Of a stretch of 60,363 bases of DNA, positions 59,924-60,363 are shown one piece after another (positions within the stretch are counted from its first letter, which is position 1; each line of letters begins with the position of its first letter). This DNA is from Rhodospirillaceae bacterium. Lineage in GTDB: Bacteria > Pseudomonadota > Alphaproteobacteria > Azospirillales > Azospirillaceae. A model generated the notes under the pieces. That model did not search any database and was not told where the DNA came from. It was given only the letters and a program-made list of their open reading frames with translations. A program made the position numbers and the translations under genes. The stretch covers positions 1 through 60,363 of the forward strand of contig JAJUIU010000013.1 in the NCBI GenBank assembly GCA_029267445.1, written 5' to 3'.

Positions 59924-60363
59924 TCAGCCGAGCGGGCGGGCCATCACCGTCGCCGCCACGGGCCGCCCGCCCAGCCGGAAGTAGCCGGGGCGGCGTCCGA
60001 CCGGCGTGAAGCCGGCGGCGGCGTAGAGGGCGCATGCGGGCGCGTTCGTCTCCGCCACCTCCAGGAACATCCGCGCCACCCCCTCCCGCCGCGCCGTGTC
60101 GAGCGCCGCCGCGACCAGTGCCGCCGCCACGCCCGCGCGCCGGGCCGCCGGGCGCACGCCCAGGGTCAGGATCTCCGCCTCGTCGGCGGCGGTGCGCAGC
60201 AGCAGCAGGCCCAGCGGCTCACCGTCTTGCGCAGCCAGCAGCGCCCGGGTGCCCCGTGTGGCCAGCAGCCCGGCGAAGGCGGCGGCGTCCCAGGCGGGTC
60301 CGGTGACGGTGGGATCGGCGAAGGCCTCCGCGTGCTGGGCGGCCAGCAGCGCCGCGCCGTCCG
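59924..60363 (-). CDS. rimI: Ribosomal protein S18 alanine N-acetyltransferase, partial
   Basis: The C-terminal 145 residues of a GNAT protein, cut by the window end. It has the RimI pattern EAFADPTVTGPAWDAAAFAGLLA, then EAEILTLGVRPAARRAGVAAALVAAALDTARREGVARMFLEVAETNAPACALYAAAGF. It would N-acetylate S18 or act more broadly. A tsaB gene upstream would be expected in relatives but lies outside the window. Confidence 0.85.
   Translation of the reverse strand, partial: DGAALLAAQHAEAFADPTVTGPAWDAAAFAGLLATRGTRALLAAQDGEPLGLLLLRTAADEAEILTLGVRPAARRAGVAAALVAAALDTARREGVARMFLEVAETNAPACALYAAAGFTPVGRRPGYFRLGGRPVAATVMARPLG

Overview
This GC-rich window looks like chromosome from an alphaproteobacterium of the Rhodospirillales, closest in style to Azospirillaceae. 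The evidence is the bolA / J-domain / cobS neighbourhood, a hisB-hisH-hisA-hisF-hisE cluster, a Ros/MucR regulator, a bactofilin, an RHH_4 regulator, hslVU and olsB-olsA. No rRNA, tRNA or CRISPR array was seen. Most long antisense reading frames are high-GC shadows and were left out.

Layout. 0.1-3 kb: an SH3 protein, then a FucA-like class II aldolase and 5-methylthioribose kinase (methylthio-sugar salvage). 3-9 kb: two membrane proteins, an FAD oxidase behind a 24-bp dyad, cobS, a J-domain protein and an EamA transporter. 8.9-9.6 kb: a RelE/ParE-type toxin-antitoxin pair bracketed by a perfect 28-bp direct repeat, then bolA. 10-13.4 kb: an RHH regulator, an AsmA protein and a DUF2889 gene with a MerR-style promoter. 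13.4-15 kb: GMC-type repeats, one split by an intact IS5-family element. 15-22 kb: a GH13 glucosidase, a PH-domain protein, an S9 peptidase and a TonB-dependent receptor. 22-26 kb: a renalase-like oxidoreductase, DUF1289 and small envelope genes. 26-30.6 kb: gshB, sirB1-like, yraN and rsmI, divergent from an LpoA-like lipoprotein. 30.7-35.2 kb: a VOC protein behind a second copy of the 24-bp dyad, a secreted protein, a NaChBac-type channel and a histidine kinase.

35-40 kb holds the minus-strand his operon (hisB, DUF559 nuclease, hisH, GNAT, hisA, hisF, hisE, HIT). The DUF559 gene is flanked by a 35-bp perfect inverted repeat yet is coupled to hisB and hisH. 40-46 kb: an MltF-like transglycosylase, hslVU behind a heat-shock-like promoter, a GNAT and an acyl-CoA ligase. 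46.5-50.4 kb: a hybrid histidine kinase, a bactofilin and an EI24 protein. 50.5-57.2 kb: adenosine kinase, a Fic pair, pyrophosphatase, SRPBCC, DUF4870, a PatZ-like fusion and a low-complexity protein. 57.2-60.4 kb: olsA, olsB, mucR, tusA-like and a truncated rimI.

The most unusual structures are four. They are the repeat-bracketed toxin-antitoxin cassette between bolA and the J-domain gene, the DUF559 cassette inside the his operon, the shared 24-bp operator at two distant genes, and a Fic partner that lacks the canonical inhibitory glutamate.
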